DNA of 64,000 nt from Ignelater luminosus. Lineage: Eukaryota; Arthropoda; Insecta; Coleoptera; Elateridae. Position 1 is the stretch's first letter. Each line of letters opens with the position of its first letter. Made by a program: the position numbers and the translations under genes. Positions 24,810 to 35,393 of the stretch are shown here, piece by piece. The notes beneath the pieces were generated by a model. The model ran no database searches. It had not been told where the DNA came from and worked only from the letters and a program-made list of their open reading frames with translations. Where the stretch lies: contig VTPC01005736.1 in NCBI GenBank assembly GCA_011009095.1, forward strand, positions 151,652 through 215,651, in the 5' to 3' direction.

Positions 24810-26590
24810 CAATTAGGATCTAGAAATAAATACTACATGATAGCAAATCCAAGCCTAAATAAAAAATTAGCAAATGAATGGGCCCCAATTATTAAGATAA
24901 TTTAATACTATTAAGAAAAATTAAAAAATGATACTGTAACTTCATGAAAAAATTGTGGCCTAATAAAATTTGAAATACTATTTAGTATAATTAAATTGTA
25001 TAAGCAATCGATGAAATTTTAAATTCTCAAAACATTAAACAAGTTTGTTGAAATTACAATAAAATATGTGCGACAGGAACATAATATCAGAACAAAAAAA
25101 TATAATAAACTTACTTGAAATGAAGATATTAGACCGGAAAACAATTGTTTCTTCATAACCTGAAACGGAATTCAAAACACACAAAACTGTTCTTATATTT
25201 GTGACCTATCATTGATGAAAGCATTAAAACAACAAATTTTTATTTACAAATACGGTTAAAGAAATATGAAAATTAATTTTTATTCCCATAATCTTTTCAT
25301 GAAATGAATTTGCAAAACTTTAAAATTAACTCGAAACTTTTCAGAGCGCCGAATAAAAAAATTAGCAAAAAGATTAAATACCATAATTAAAGTGAAACAG
25401 TTTAACAAGACAAATGAAAAAAACTGTTTACAAGTAATTCAATAAACTACAGGTGACTTAATTCTAATGACTAAATGGTCCTGAAGGGAAAAATACAGGT
25501 GAACAAGGTTTGTTCAGGCGATCTACGGTCCGAGAAAACTCCCAAGAGCGCTGACACCTCCAGCAAGCTACCGGTTCACTCCAAGGGATGGCGACTTTCC
25601 AAAAAAACAGAGGGCGCTGCGGGCTCCCTCCCCCAAAGAAGCTATGGAGGACACGCAAACAGTGAGAATAGAGGAAAAAATGAGACAGATCAACATACCT
25701 TCAGTGTATTTGAAGCTTCTTAATAAAATCCACGAAAGTGAAAAGGTCCAATGGTAATAAAAAAAAAGGTCCACAAGGGAGTGCACGCACACACCCGCAA
25801 AAAAACTAATCACTTCTCCACAAAATAGGGAAAATAAAATAAACGGTCAGAACCGTACAATGGACACTAAACAGCACGTCAGTCTCCCACAAGACGAGTT
25901 CTTAAAACTGATTCCCCGTCTCAATTCGAAGTGAGATTCTGCCAGCAGATGCACAATCTCCAACCAATGACCATTCAAAATTTCCGTCAGAAAACCCCAA
26001 AGGAATAGTTGGCGACTGCGGATTAGTCCAAAAATTACAAAGAAAACTCTAACCTTCGGAAAAATAATCTCCAGCTTACACGCATTCTTATAAGATAATG
26101 GCAATTTATCAATGAAAACAATAGAAACACTAATAAGGCATACCGGAAATTGGTTTAAAACCTAATAAGTAAATAGGGAATTTAGAGAGAAGGCTACTGT
26201 ATCAAAATCTCAGAAAAATTCGCCTGCGAATAGCCCTAAATTAACCAAAACTGATCCAATCAATCCTGAATCTAACAGTTACTCAACAGCTGACGGAGCG
26301 ATAAAAGATAATCTCGGATAAATAGCTGAAAACAAATAAATGTCAAACAGAACTATTAAACGAAAGAAATCATACAAATAAGCAGAAATTAATTCTACAA
26401 AAGCAAAGGAAGTTGCTTAAAATACATCTGGCAACTAGAGATAACTATAGATAACAAAATAAGATCAATCCTGATCATCCCAGAGTAATTACAGCGAAAT
26501 AATTCATAAGATTTTTAATACAAAGAAAATTCCCATGTGCAACATAAATTTAATACCAGCAAATTTATTAGAAATTTCATTTCAGTGATA
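24810..26590. other. A-rich, strand-asymmetric block
   Basis: Roughly 1.8 kb in which the plus strand is visibly rich in A and poor in T, ending near 26590. A GC-richer patch lies at 25500-25660. Such asymmetry is typical of the sense strand of some retroelements, but no motif confirms one. Short frames at 25475-25723 (+) and on the minus strand are not recognisable. Confidence 0.4.
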
Positions 26591-27929
26591 TATAAGGTGG
26601 TCTAAAAGTATATATTTTCGTAAGAATTTTTATAAGAACGGTGGAATAGATTAAAGTTGGTAAATGACAACCGGTGAAGATAACCGGAGTTAGTGAGGAT
26701 AAGGACCCATGTTAGGTTCATAAAAAAATGAACGTAACAATCTGTCTTTGCAAGGTCTGTGTTTAAGTTAATTACAAATAGCTGTATCTGGGCCATATTA
26801 ATAAGTAAAAACTCAACATGCTGTTTTGCGGAGTTTGAACAAGTTTAACCGTGTAGCCCCCTTGCTGCTGAAATAAGCTATTTAGTTCTTATCTGCATCC
26901 CAAAACTGTCGTGCGGGATGAATTTTGTACGCCCAAGAGATCAAAGGCTTCTTGGAAGACCCATCATTTCCTCCAGGCACTTGCATACTTAACTATCAGT
27001 CTGGAGGCTCTACTTTGACTTCCGGCATGGTGTATTTGTTAGATACCTATCAAAATTATTGAAATTAATAATTGTAGAATATAAATTGCGAGGTTAGCTT
27101 TGCATGTTTATTCTCCATATCCTTCTGCATGATAAGTTAAGGTTACCATCATGAGCTAGGGGTATAGCGTAGATTAGATCAAATAAGCTTTTGTTTAACA
27201 TTAATTCTAATTTATAAATATTTGAATTTAGCTTTTTTTTAAAAAAATTTACAATTACAATATCCACCTTTTGTGATTTCTAATTTGAAGACTGTGTCAA
27301 TTATTGTGGACAATCAAACCACTAAGTACACGAAGCGTTTTTTTAAACAGCAAAGCTGTTTTTATACTGACAGACTTAAAGTTTTCTATTATTGTAAAAC
27401 GATCGTCTTTAGAGCAAATTGCTTTTTATCTTATTTTTGAGTTTATAATTTATAGTTCAGAGGTTTTGATTCGCTACGTAAGCTCACGAAGATCCGAATG
27501 CTTGCGGGATTATAATACTTTTTGCCTTGACGCGTTAGATACCCCCCGTTAAAACTTATATTACAGTTGGTTATAGTCATTGTGAGAGTTGTGCCCTTAA
27601 ATATTGCTTGTCTCTGGCTTCGACTACTCCCTACAATAGCAATTTGTGTTGATTCAAACATACAGTAACTAAACATTTGGCAAGTTTTATTACTATTAAT
27701 AGCTTTGAAGTCAATTTTTAGCTCGCTTCAGAGGGATACCATTCTAGTACCACTATCCTTGTGGGGATATTTCTGGGAGCAAAAGACTGGCGCCCGTTAA
27801 TATCTTAGTTTATGCTTTATATGTTAGGATCCCTAACATCTTACAGGACCCATAGCTCAGCCAACGAGCTCCGGGTTATGTAAGCTGCTTCTTAGCAGTG
27901 AATCTCCACCACCCATCCAGGGGGTGGTA
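26591..27929. other. Unassigned, possibly the 5' part of the BEL/Pao remnant
   Basis: No confident coding. The last 200 nt may be decayed BEL/Pao reverse transcriptase sequence leading into the YIDD motif at about 27934. Confidence 0.25.
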
Positions 27930-29035
27930 ATTATATATTGATGACGTAGAATATAAGCAAATCTGTGTTTCAGATTTCGCTATGCGGTTATCAGTTACTC
28001 AAGATCATCAAATGATGTAATTCAAAAAATGGTTAGCAACCAGTCTCATTTGATGATAATACATACATTGTTGTAGGTTTACAGTGGCAACCTTTCATAG
28101 ACATATTTTCCTTTAAATATAGATAATAGCTTAAGCAGTAAACGTAATATTTTGCCTATTGTAGGGCGTACTTTTGATGCAGTTGGTCTTTTAGCGCTTA
28201 GAAATGGATGTGTATACAAAGATCTTAATTCAGAAACTATGGTGGCAAAATAGATTGGGAGAGTACTCCACAGGCTAACAGGCTTCTTTCTATCCAGATA
28301 TCCCTCTTTTAGAATCTTTGCAAATACCTCAATACTTCTGAGTTTATGAAGGTGTGATGGTCTTATTGGATTTGCGGATGCATCCAAGCAAAAATATGAA
28401 GGAGTAGTAGTATTTCTAGTGTGTGTGCCAAGTCCAAGGTAGCGCCCAATAAAATAGTATCAGTTTCAAGACTATAATCGAACCAATCGAACTCTTAAAA
28501 TCTGTAGTTAATGTATAGAGTAGATCAGAACTAGGTGTTTTCAGATTCTACAGTAGCTCTTAATTGGATACACGCATCTCTAAATCCTTGGAATACTTTT
28601 CTGGCTAATCATGACTCCAAAATTAAAAAACTAATTAATCCGCAAAATCGGTTTCATATAGAAAGAGAAAAGGAATTTGACCGATTGTTTTTCTTGAGAC
28701 CTAACACCCTTCAATCTGATTAGCACCCAGTTATAGTTATCAAGTCCAGATCACTCATATTAGGCAATAGTTTTTGGCCAATTGGACAGTTTACTTCAGA
28801 CATTTAATTCCTTGCATTTAGAAGAGAAAATATGTATTAATAGTAATCAACTTTTGGAGTTTCTAAAAAAAAAATTAATATGGCTTCAATGTAGTGATTT
28901 CTATTTTGAGTCAAAAGTATCGAATATTAGCTACTCGTAGTGTGGTAAAGCAATATCTACTTCTAGGCTTTTCCAAGAGCAACATAGTCTCTTGAGTATA
29001 CATGTCGTACAGGCAAAACCCTTTGTTAAATACAG
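27930..29035 (+). mobile_element. BEL/Pao pol remnant: RT end and RNase H
   Basis: The plus strand starts with a YIDD reverse transcriptase box at about 27934. Through several frameshifts it then shows VGLQWQPFIDIFSFKY, KRNILPIVGRTFDAVGLL, a DASKQKYEGVVVF RNase H segment, and FSDSTVALNWIHASLNPWNTF with RHxEREKEFD-like sequence up to 28720. These are the hallmark blocks of BEL/Pao pol between RT and integrase. The frames are broken throughout. The integrase half resumes after an inserted LINE, at about 31800. Confidence 0.75.
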
Positions 29036-31750
29036 ACTTCTTCTTCTTTTTCTTCTTTATTAGCCCTTCGTCATCCAATATTGGATATAGGCCTCCCCAC
29101 ACGATCTCCATACGTCCCTATTTAGTGCTACTCAGTACCAATTTAATTCGGCTGCTGGTTTCAGATCGTCAGTCCATCTCGTTTGCGGGCGTTCTACACT
29201 TTGGGCTCATGGTCTCCAAGAAAGAATTTTTTTTCCTTCTTGCGTCTGTCTGTCTTATAGTATGTCCGGCTCATCTCCATTTCAGGGAGGCTACATGTTC
29301 TTTGACATCTATCAGTGTTGTTCTATTTCTAATGCTTTTGTTTGGTATTCGGCCTTTTAATGTTACCTCTAACATTTGCCTTTCCATTGCTGTTTAAGTC
29401 TTAGCTAACTCTTCCATTATTAGCTTTGTTAAAATCCAGGTCTGTACAGCACACGTTAAAACTGATCGTATACTTTTTTTCTTAAAGTCACGAGCATTTT
29501 TTATCTTTAAGTATTCTGTTTTGCTTTCCCAAAGCCGATCAAGCTAGTCGTCGACGCCTATCCACTTTGGCATGTTGATTGAACTTTCCATATTTTATTA
29601 GTTGTCCCAAATATACGTAATCCTGTACTTTTTCTATTTCTGTGCCGTCAATTTCTATGTTGTGATTTCCCGTATCGTTCGATATGATTTTGGTTTATTG
29701 TTCAGCTAGTTTTAATCCTACTTCTTCTGCCTTGTGTTTTAATTCGTGTATCACACTTCATAAATCTATGATGCTGTCTGCTATCAAAACCACATCAACT
29801 GCATACCGTAAATGATTTAGCATTTTCCCGTTGACATTTATGCTCTTGTTGTTCCAGTTAAGATTTTTGAATATTTCTCCCATTGCTGCTATAAAAAGCT
29901 TAGGACTCATTGAGTCTCCTTGTCGGATGTCACGTTTTACTGGGATAACTCTAGTACATTCGATCATTTGTATGGCCATTGTTGTCTTTTTGTATATTGA
30001 TCGTATTATTTGTGTATATCTGTGATCTATTCGGCTACTCTGTAAAGCTTTTTCTATTGCCTATAATTCGATCGTGTTAAAAGTTTTTTTCGAAATTCAC
30101 ATATGCCAAATAAGTGTTCTTAGTGTCAAAATATCATCGCACGTGCTAAATTTTTTTAAAACCAGCTTGTTCTATGGATTGATGAATTTCTAATTTTTTT
30201 TGTTTGTAAATCTGTTGTAATAATGATATTGGCCTATAATTTCCCAGTTTAGTCTTATCTCCTTTTTTGAAAAGTAAAATAACTAAAGAACTATTTCAAT
30301 CTTCTGGGATATTTTCTTCTGCAAGACATCCATTGAACAATACTTTTATAGCTTCTGTTAGGTTTCTCCCGTCTTCTTCGATCAGTTCGGCTTTGCTGTT
30401 TTTGAGAGATCCTATGTTTGTCATTATTTCGTCTATCGTGATGTCGCGTAAGTACTCAGAGTTGGCATTTGTTATTTTTGTTTTTAGTTGATGTTTGATG
30501 TTTTCCGGCGTTGTCTGTTTTTTTTTGTAGTTATAGTTCTGTATAATAGTTTTCTGTTCTTTGCATTATCTGGTCTTTATCATACACCTCTTTCCCGTCT
30601 TTGTCTTTAATGGAATTTATGTTTATTCTCCTACACCACGTCTTAGGGTTTTTATATTTTTGTTTTCTTGTATTACTGTATCTATCATTTCTTCCATGTG
30701 TCTTCTCCTGTCTTTTCTTACTCCTTTTTCAATGTCTTATTTGTTGCTATGTATTCAATAGTGTCTTGTTTCCTCTCACTTCTTTTCGTGAACAATTCCT
30801 TTGTAGTATCGCTTCAATTTTTTTTCTTCTATTTGACTTAGCTACTTTTTGTTCAGCGTCGAATATTATTTTAGTTATATGGTGGTCGATTTTCTTTATA
30901 TCTAGGTTGTTAAGTTCTGTGAGTTTTAGATTCTTTTCTAGTTCTTCTTTATATCTTTCACTTTTTTGGCATAACAATTTACCATCGATTTTGGGGGTTA
31001 CTTTTTGTATGTTTTTAAATCTTTCAAACCTCTTATTTATTTTTATTTTTGCCTGTGTTAATTTTGTTCAGAGATGTTACATCTTTGACAATATTCTTAT
31101 TTGTTGATGTTTTGTAATCTATTTCCTTTTTATGTAATCCATTGGGACTTATCCTCACCCCTTTCCGGTTTGCTTTTTTCTGAAAAAAGGTATTCATTGC
31201 ATATAATTTTTGCTCTTTTAGGAAGTTAATTAGTCGTTGTCCTCTGTCGTTGCGTTCCACAAAACCGAAGTTGCCTATTTTATTTTCACTACCTTCTTTC
31301 TTTTTTCTTAGTTTTGCATTGAAATCACCTATTACTAGCATGTGTTGACATTTATGTTCTTCGATTGCCGTGAATATTTGTTTACAGAATTCATCTACCT
31401 CGTCATAGTCATGTGGATACATTTTATCTTGCAGAGCTTGGAGACTTGCAGCACTATGTATGCAACTCTATTTGATACTGCCTTGTAGAATTTTATGTTT
31501 GATATTATATTCTTATTTATCATAAATCCAACTCCTCTTTGATTTTCATTATTTTCTCTCGCTCCTTTACAGTGTAATATGTGTCCACTGTTTGGTGTAA
31601 TGTAGTTTTCTCCTTTTCTTTCTATTTCTGATAGACCTATGATGTCCCATTTTATGTTATTTAGCTCCTCTTCCAGTTCGTCTATTTTCTCATTTTTACT
31701 CATAGACCTTATGTTGTTTGTTCCGATGTTAAGTTTCGTCGAATGTTTTC
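29036..31750 (-). mobile_element. RTE-like LINE, antisense, inserted in BEL/Pao
   Basis: Read on the minus strand. The N-terminal endonuclease (31740 down to about 31040) shows LEEELNNIKWDIIGLSEI, MLVIGDFNAKL and KKEIDYKT. The reverse transcriptase shows LFKKGDKTKLGNYRPISLL (near 30250), RDIRQGDSMSPKLFIAAM and RYAVDVVLIADS. The catalytic ADD box reads AVD, so the first Asp is lost. Codon use is A-rich. The element ends at the plus-strand left edge in an (AAG)n-like tail (29038-29061), typical of RTE elements. The endonuclease is in two frames and the RT carries many stops, so it is dead. The 5' boundary is uncertain between 31740 and 31850. Confidence 0.85.
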
Positions 31751-31789
31751 TTCCCCCAGAATCCTTGAGGCAGACCGGTTCTGTTCGTT

Positions 31790-32450
31790 ATAGTATTCGA
31801 CAAGTTCAGGGGTATTGTGAAAATACTCCCAAACATGTCTGGTACAGATTACTCAGGTCTATCTTACGTTAAATTTAGTCGTAAAAGGGGCATCAAAACA
31901 CACAAAGCGTACGTTTATTTGTTTGTGTGTTTGACCAGTTAAATTCATCTAGTGCTACCTTTCTATGTGCCTTTAATAGGTCGCTTTCTTTCAAAGGACC
32001 ATGTAGCGATATCCAAACATTATAATAAAGTTGCACAACAAGGAATTGCATGGAAATTCCTCCTAAAGCCTGTCACATGCGAAATTTAGCAAGCTCAAAA
32101 TAAGAGCATTTAAAGTCACTTAATGGAAGTTGTTGGTCATCAAATACTGATCTATAACCTCGATAAATTGTTATCGTCAATTAGTTTTACTGATCAATCC
32201 ATTAATAGGTTCAGGGGGGAATTGCTTAATTTGCTCCATACTCTGCAAACAAGGCAAAAGTGGAACACTTGATCCTGCCCAGTTACATCTATAGTATGCT
32301 AGTTTTACTTGTAGGGGAAAACGTGCTACCCTTCCACTGACCTTTAGGAAACTTTTCCAGGTAGGGATGGCATCATAAGGGTTAAAACAAAAAAATGGGT
32401 TGTATAAAAGGCGAGTTTTCAAACTGTGTTTTCGGTCCAACTAATATCTT
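31790..32450 (+). mobile_element. BEL/Pao integrase and DUF5641 remnant
   Basis: The plus strand reads DYSGLSYVKFSRKRGIKTHK, then pieces matching the integrase core (acid and glycine blocks, EQGIxWxFIPPKACHM-like at about 32035-32080). Near 32240-32440 follows a C-terminal DUF5641 segment with RTKWNT- and GRDGIIRVKTK-like sequence. Frames are broken. It is the same orientation and family as 27930-29035, with the RTE-like LINE between them. The complementary open frame at 32177-32440 is a shadow. Confidence 0.72.
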
Positions 32451-32627
32451 TTATTAGTAAACGTATAACATTAAAAATCAAATATTTGATGGTTGATTTA
32501 GTCTCTAATGGCTTTTCTGAAATAATAAATCTACGGAATCTATATTTATTGTTTTCTTAGAATAAATAAGACTTGTTTGAGGTCTCTGCTGCAATTTAAA
32601 CTCTATAGTCTGTTACAATACCTATTA

Positions 32628-34621
32628 CACTGACCAACAATGGAAATGTTTCGGGCTCAAAAATAGTTGATTCTTATGTATTTCCACCTGCTGAATTCAA
32701 AAATCACCATAAAAATTACCGATTAGCTCTTGTTTTGGAGATACAGTGACATTTTATATTCTCTATAGTCTACATTTTTGGCCAATTGTCAAAATACAAC
32801 AGTGGGTAGGTTAAAAACGTAAACACTATTGCTGTGACGGTGAATTTTATATTATTTTTGTTGTAATTAGTGCAGAACTTCTTGTTTTAGAGTGTTTTTA
32901 AAGAGTAAAATTTGTTACATTAACATGCCACGGAAATGTGTAAATTCAGAGAATAATTATTGTTACATTTGTGGTGAAATAACGTTTTCCTCACAGAAAA
33001 GCAATTTGACGCCTCTTGTGAAGACTGTCTACTAGCATTATTTTGATATGAGGGTACTGAACCAGGATAAGTCATGGGCTCCACATATATGTTGCAACTT
33101 ATGTTTAGTTTTATTACGAGAATGGCTGAAAAATAAAAAACGGATCAATGGCTTTTCTGTGCCTATGGTTTGGCGGGAGCCTACAAACCATACCAATTCC
33201 TACTACACTCCAAAATTATTAGTTGGAAGTAGAAAATGAAGACAGTGTGGAAGAAGAGGAACCCAACAAGCCTTCAACATCCCATGGCCCTGATCTTGAA
33301 GAAAAAGATGATCAACCGCACAGATTGAGCCAATCGAAGTGGAGTGATTTCATTCGAGACCTTGACTTCTCACAGGAGAAAGCGGAACTTCTAGGGTCAA
33401 GGTTACAGCAATGGAATCTTTTTCAACATGATGTCAGGGTCTCCAAGTACAGACAACGTCAACGGAATCTGTTTTCTTCTTTTGAGAAGAAAAACAATCT
33501 TGTTTTTTGCTGTGACATTAATGGTTTGATGAAAAGATTGAATTTGAAGCATGATCCAACTGAATGGAGGCTATTTATAGACTTCTCCAAGCTTAGTTTG
33601 AAAGCTGTATTGCTTCGCAACGACAACCGTCTTTTTTCTATTCCTGTTGGTCATGACAGCCCTTCTCGGCTCAATCAAATATGCTGAACATAAGTGGAAA
33701 ATCTGTGGCGATCTAAAAGGCATTGCTGTACTCTTAGGAATGCAATTATGGTACACTAAATGCTGTTGTATTTTATGTATGTGGGACAGTAGGGATAGGA
33801 AATCACATTATATTCAAGCAGATTGGCCTGCAAAAAATCTTAACTCTAGAGAGAAAGATGTCGTTGCCGAGCCTCTCGTGGATCCAAAAGATGTTCTTCT
33901 TCCACCCCTACATATCAAGCTGGGTTTAATGAAGAAATTTGTCAAAGGCATGAACCGAGAAGGCCAGGCTTTTAAATACTCGAGGGAAAAATTTCCTAGA
34001 TTAAGTGTGTTTATGCATGGATTTTTAGGGAACAAAAGAGTTGGTTGTTGGTGACAGTACTTCTACAAAAATACCATCAACTCGGATGCAACATGTCCCT
34101 AAAAATCCATTCTCCCCACTTCCATCTCGATTTTTTCCCACCTAGTTGTGGAGCTGTTAGTGACGAGCACGGAGAAAGTTCCATCAGGATATTTCTGTGA
34201 TGGAACGGAGATATCAGGGCCGCTGCAATGAAGCAATGCTTGCGAATTACTGTTGGTTTGTGTGTAGGGATGCTCCAGAACTCACTTACAAGAGGAAAGC
34301 CAAAAGCCAGCGATCTCATGAAGCTACCAATTGATTATCTGTAGATCCAACCACCTCTTAGGTGTTCTTTCATCAATTTAAGATGTAACTGTCATTAAAA
34401 AAAAGAACGATCACACTTTTAATGTTGTTAGCATAAATGTAATTAATATTTACCGTTTTCTCTTAATCCTTTAAATTGAAAAACTTTCACCTATTGTATA
34501 TCACAGAAACTAGAGCTAATAAAAATTTCTCTTTGTCATATTCGTTTTTCTCAACCCAAAATTAGTGAGAATTGACTCATGAAGTGAAGGAAACATTAAA
34601 AATTTTTTTTGTTGGGCAGTG
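32628..34621 (+). mobile_element. CACTG-terminus DNA transposon candidate, 2.0 kb, TTA flanks
   Basis: The left end CACTGACCAACAA (32628-32640) and right end TTGTTGGGCAGTG (34609-34621) are inverted copies over 13 bp with one mismatch, and both are flanked by TTA. CACTG-type termini with a 3-bp target duplication fit the CACTA/Mirage/Chapaev group. The interval holds one coding region (32925-34334, +), a pseudogene of a multicopy arthropod protein. That the protein belongs to the element is inference from its position. Confidence 0.6.
32925..34334 (+). pseudogene. Pseudogene of a multicopy arthropod protein with Cys-rich N-terminus
   Basis: I recognise this as a protein family that is highly repeated in aphid, beetle and spider genomes and usually left uncharacterised. 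It opens MPRKCVNSENNYCYICGE, then WAPHICCNLCLVLLREW, giving paired Cys/His motifs that look zinc-binding. An acidic spacer (33240-33310) is followed by RDLDFSQEKAELLGSRLQQW, NLVFCCDINGLM, HDPTEWRLFIDFSKLSLKAV, a different-frame WKICGDLKGIAVLLGMQ, CCILCMWDSRDRKSHYIQ, PPLHIKLGLMKKFVKGM, and after a deletion GCNMSLKIHSPHFHLDFF and GAVSDEHGE. There are at least four frame changes, and a block is missing near 34040-34080. Full-length relatives are about 500-600 aa. Its function is unknown to me; position inside CACTG repeats suggests a transposon protein. Confidence 0.75.
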
Positions 34622-35393
34622 TTATACAAGTCAGAGTAGGCCTTGGCATGATATTTTGTAACAGTGTACTTTGAAATATCACTAAAAGTTACTAAGTAAA
34701 TATTTTTAGGTTAAAGGTCTGTCATTTGTGGCATCTTTTTAAGTAAACACGGGTTATCAATATACAAACTTTTGTGCTTTTAGATCGTAAACCTGAATTT
34801 GTTGTACACTACAAAAATGAGATAGACAAAGCTTTTCTGAATTCTATAATATTGAAATAGACTGTACATCTAGTCTGTTATCTGTTAACAATTTAATTTT
34901 ATTATTTATTACACACTAAAAAAATGTCTTAAGAAGTAAATTTCTACTAAAATTCAAAATACTTAAAATACTATAAAAATTTGATTTCCGGTGGTTCAGA
35001 AATAACATTTTGATATCCACTTAACGTGAAATAAAAAAAATTACGACGTACGAAAGATAAAAGGGAGAAAGGTAAGAAAAAAATGTATGCAGATTAAATA
35101 GTTTTTCTCTAGGACGTCACATCCAGTGATTTAAATTGGTTTTTCCACTTCTAGTAAAAAAACTTAGAAAATGAAATGTCCGATACTATCTGTTTAAAGA
35201 GGACAAGAAAATTCATTTTTTTTTCAGACCTTATGTATAAATACCTTTAGATGTATATCTCGTGTTCATGCATAAAGGTTAACATTTTAGTAGTTTTTAT
35301 TGTTTTCTAAAACGCAATCAAGCTTAATTTGCTTAAATATCAGTTATCAAATAGTATTTTCCTGGGTATAAAAATTGTATCAGCTAATGGAAT
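34622..35393. other. Intergenic, upstream of the second IR gene
   Basis: AT-rich; no gene or repeat recognised. It should contain the promoter of the IR starting at 35394 or 35439. Confidence 0.3.

Noticed and set aside
27785..27805. TGGCGCCCGTTAAT as a retroviral primer binding site
   Set aside because: Only the first nine bases fit a tRNA-Lys site and there is no LTR-like end before it.
28079..28387. Minus-strand frame of 102 codons
   Set aside because: It is the complement of decayed BEL/Pao RNase H sequence on the plus strand.
30561..31107. Plus-strand hydrophobic frames of 66 and 168 codons that look like membrane proteins
   Set aside because: They are the complement of the A-rich RTE-like LINE; T-rich antisense codons give Phe/Leu/Ser-rich false membrane proteins.
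32177..32440. Minus-strand frame of 87 codons
   Set aside because: Shadow of the BEL/Pao DUF5641 segment on the plus strand.
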